Assembly: GCA_009911305.1 (NCBI GenBank) | Contig: QXXC01000007.1 | Location: 1-64,000 of the forward strand | From: Clostridiaceae bacterium | GTDB taxonomy: Bacteria > Bacillota > Clostridia > Lachnospirales > Lachnospiraceae | Direction: 5' to 3' | Length of the DNA: 64,000 nucleotides | In this document: one piece after another, positions 63,311 to 64,000 of the stretch | Layout of the letters: each line of letters begins with the position of its first letter | How positions within the stretch are numbered: the stretch's first letter is position 1 | Made by a program: the position numbers and the translations under genes | Notes under the pieces: generated by a model | Database searches by the model: none | The model's input: only the letters and a program-made list of their open reading frames with translations | What the model was told of the DNA's origin: nothing

Positions 63311-64000
63311 ATGACGTGTTTTTTCTGTGCGACTCCGTATCATGTACTGCTGGCATCTATCATGAAAATAACGTATCTAAAAAAAGAGACAGCAGAGTTG
63401 ATTTTATATAATCATTTTAAAGGCGCATATGCTTTATATGAAAATCTGAAACGAACCACTCTGTTTTCTAATGTTTATTTTATTAACGAAAATAACTATA
63501 CGTTGTTTAATAAGCTCAAACGGGCATTCCATATAGTTTTTCCTGATAGTGTGGTTAAACGGGTTGCGAAGCGTTGTGTTTATAATGAAATAGTTTTTTT
63601 TGCAATAGATTTTCTCAGCGCTTCTTACATCATCAGAGAATATAACAAACGTAATTTGGCGTGTATATTTTCTTATGGAGAGGATGGAATCGGAACATAT
63701 ATGGATCCTGGTATATATTCACCATCGCCTAAAACGGCCTTCATGCTTAAGATCACGGGAAGGCTAAGATGGCTTGACAGGATTCATAATATTTATGTAT
63801 TAGAACCTAAATTACTGCAAAGTAATTTTAATAAACAGATACAGTTGATTTGTCTGCCGGCTTTTTTAGATTCTGAGGGATATTTAAATATACTCTGGCC
63901 GGAAAGAAGGAAAGATAAAATAGGGAGCGTTGTATATTTACAGGAACCATTTGTTGAAGATCGCAATCAAAAAGAGGTTACAGATGAAAAAAATGTAGTA
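63311..64000 (+). CDS. Putative capsule glycosyltransferase (GT52/polysialyltransferase-like), partial
   Basis: An open frame from ATG 63311 runs without a stop to the window edge (230 codons): MTCFFCATPYHVLLASIMK, then IREYNKRNLACIFSYGEDGI and GTYMDPGIYSPSPKTAF. The 'CATPYHVLLA' start and the 'EDGIGTY' motif resemble GT52 lipooligosaccharide sialyltransferases and related capsule transferases. It begins 4 bp after the polymerase stop. Sialic acid transfer is possible, but no sialic-acid synthesis gene is in view. Confidence 0.6.
   Translation, partial: MTCFFCATPYHVLLASIMKITYLKKETAELILYNHFKGAYALYENLKRTTLFSNVYFINENNYTLFNKLKRAFHIVFPDSVVKRVAKRCVYNEIVFFAIDFLSASYIIREYNKRNLACIFSYGEDGIGTYMDPGIYSPSPKTAFMLKITGRLRWLDRIHNIYVLEPKLLQSNFNKQIQLICLPAFLDSEGYLNILWPERRKDKIGSVVYLQEPFVEDRNQKEVTDEKNVV

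Overview
The window looks like chromosome of an anaerobic, spore-forming Clostridia species, most likely a Lachnospiraceae (Clostridium cluster XIVa-type) gut bacterium. The signs are spoIIR, dapL (LL-diaminopimelate aminotransferase), a DUF1934 gene behind ddl-murI, LoaP-type NusG paralogs, Fe-S aldo/keto reductase, strong AGGAGG ribosome binding sites and consensus sigma-A promoters. The species is not identified. No rRNA, tRNA or CRISPR array was seen.

Region 1 (1-18.8 kb) is an AT-rich accessory island, much of it decayed. It begins with the C-terminal toxin tip of an Rhs protein and its immunity gene. SUKH (SMI1/KNR4) immunity genes, a broken nuclease-toxin tip and SUKH fragments follow. 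Between these lie a TRIC-type channel gene, an unusual two-gene operon encoding a helical protein and an EF-Tu-like GTPase, a LytTR/GHKL two-component pair, an ISAs1 remnant, a probable type I toxin-antitoxin pair, a DUF6061 gene, a broken Mod/DUF1016 restriction chimera, a MITE-like palindromic element, a tyrosine integrase fragment, a TPR-kinase/receiver/PIN operon and a degraded large serine recombinase. Many ends of mobile elements mark it as an insertion hotspot.

Region 2 (18.8-51.9 kb) is GC-rich and orderly. It holds a sugar isomerase and xylulokinase; a LysR-divergent cluster (nitrilase, NCS1 permease, NicX/M29-like metalloenzyme, PepD); cyclophilin; a GNAT; ispE-gntR-aldo/keto reductase; a TetR-controlled RND efflux operon with two TolC-like proteins; spoIIR; ddl-murI-DUF1934; carA-carB-pyrG (pyrimidine synthesis); and dapL.

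Region 3 (51.9-56.2 kb) has a collapsed regulator/ABC exporter locus with successive deletions (only the FtsX-like permease is intact), then a DUF6323/DUF6179 gene pair.

Region 4 (56.3-64 kb) is a surface-polysaccharide locus: a tyrosine recombinase, a 259-bp segment flanked by perfect 26-bp inverted repeats, two NusG/LoaP-like antiterminators in tandem, a small zinc-ribbon protein, then a lipid-linked sugar transferase, GT2 glycosyltransferase, Wzy-like polymerase and a GT52-like gene running off the window. The likely logic is a recombinase-flipped promoter feeding antiterminators that let polymerase read the long polysaccharide operon, giving phase-variable capsule or exopolysaccharide. 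In the orientation sequenced, the best promoter in the segment points away from the polysaccharide genes (OFF).
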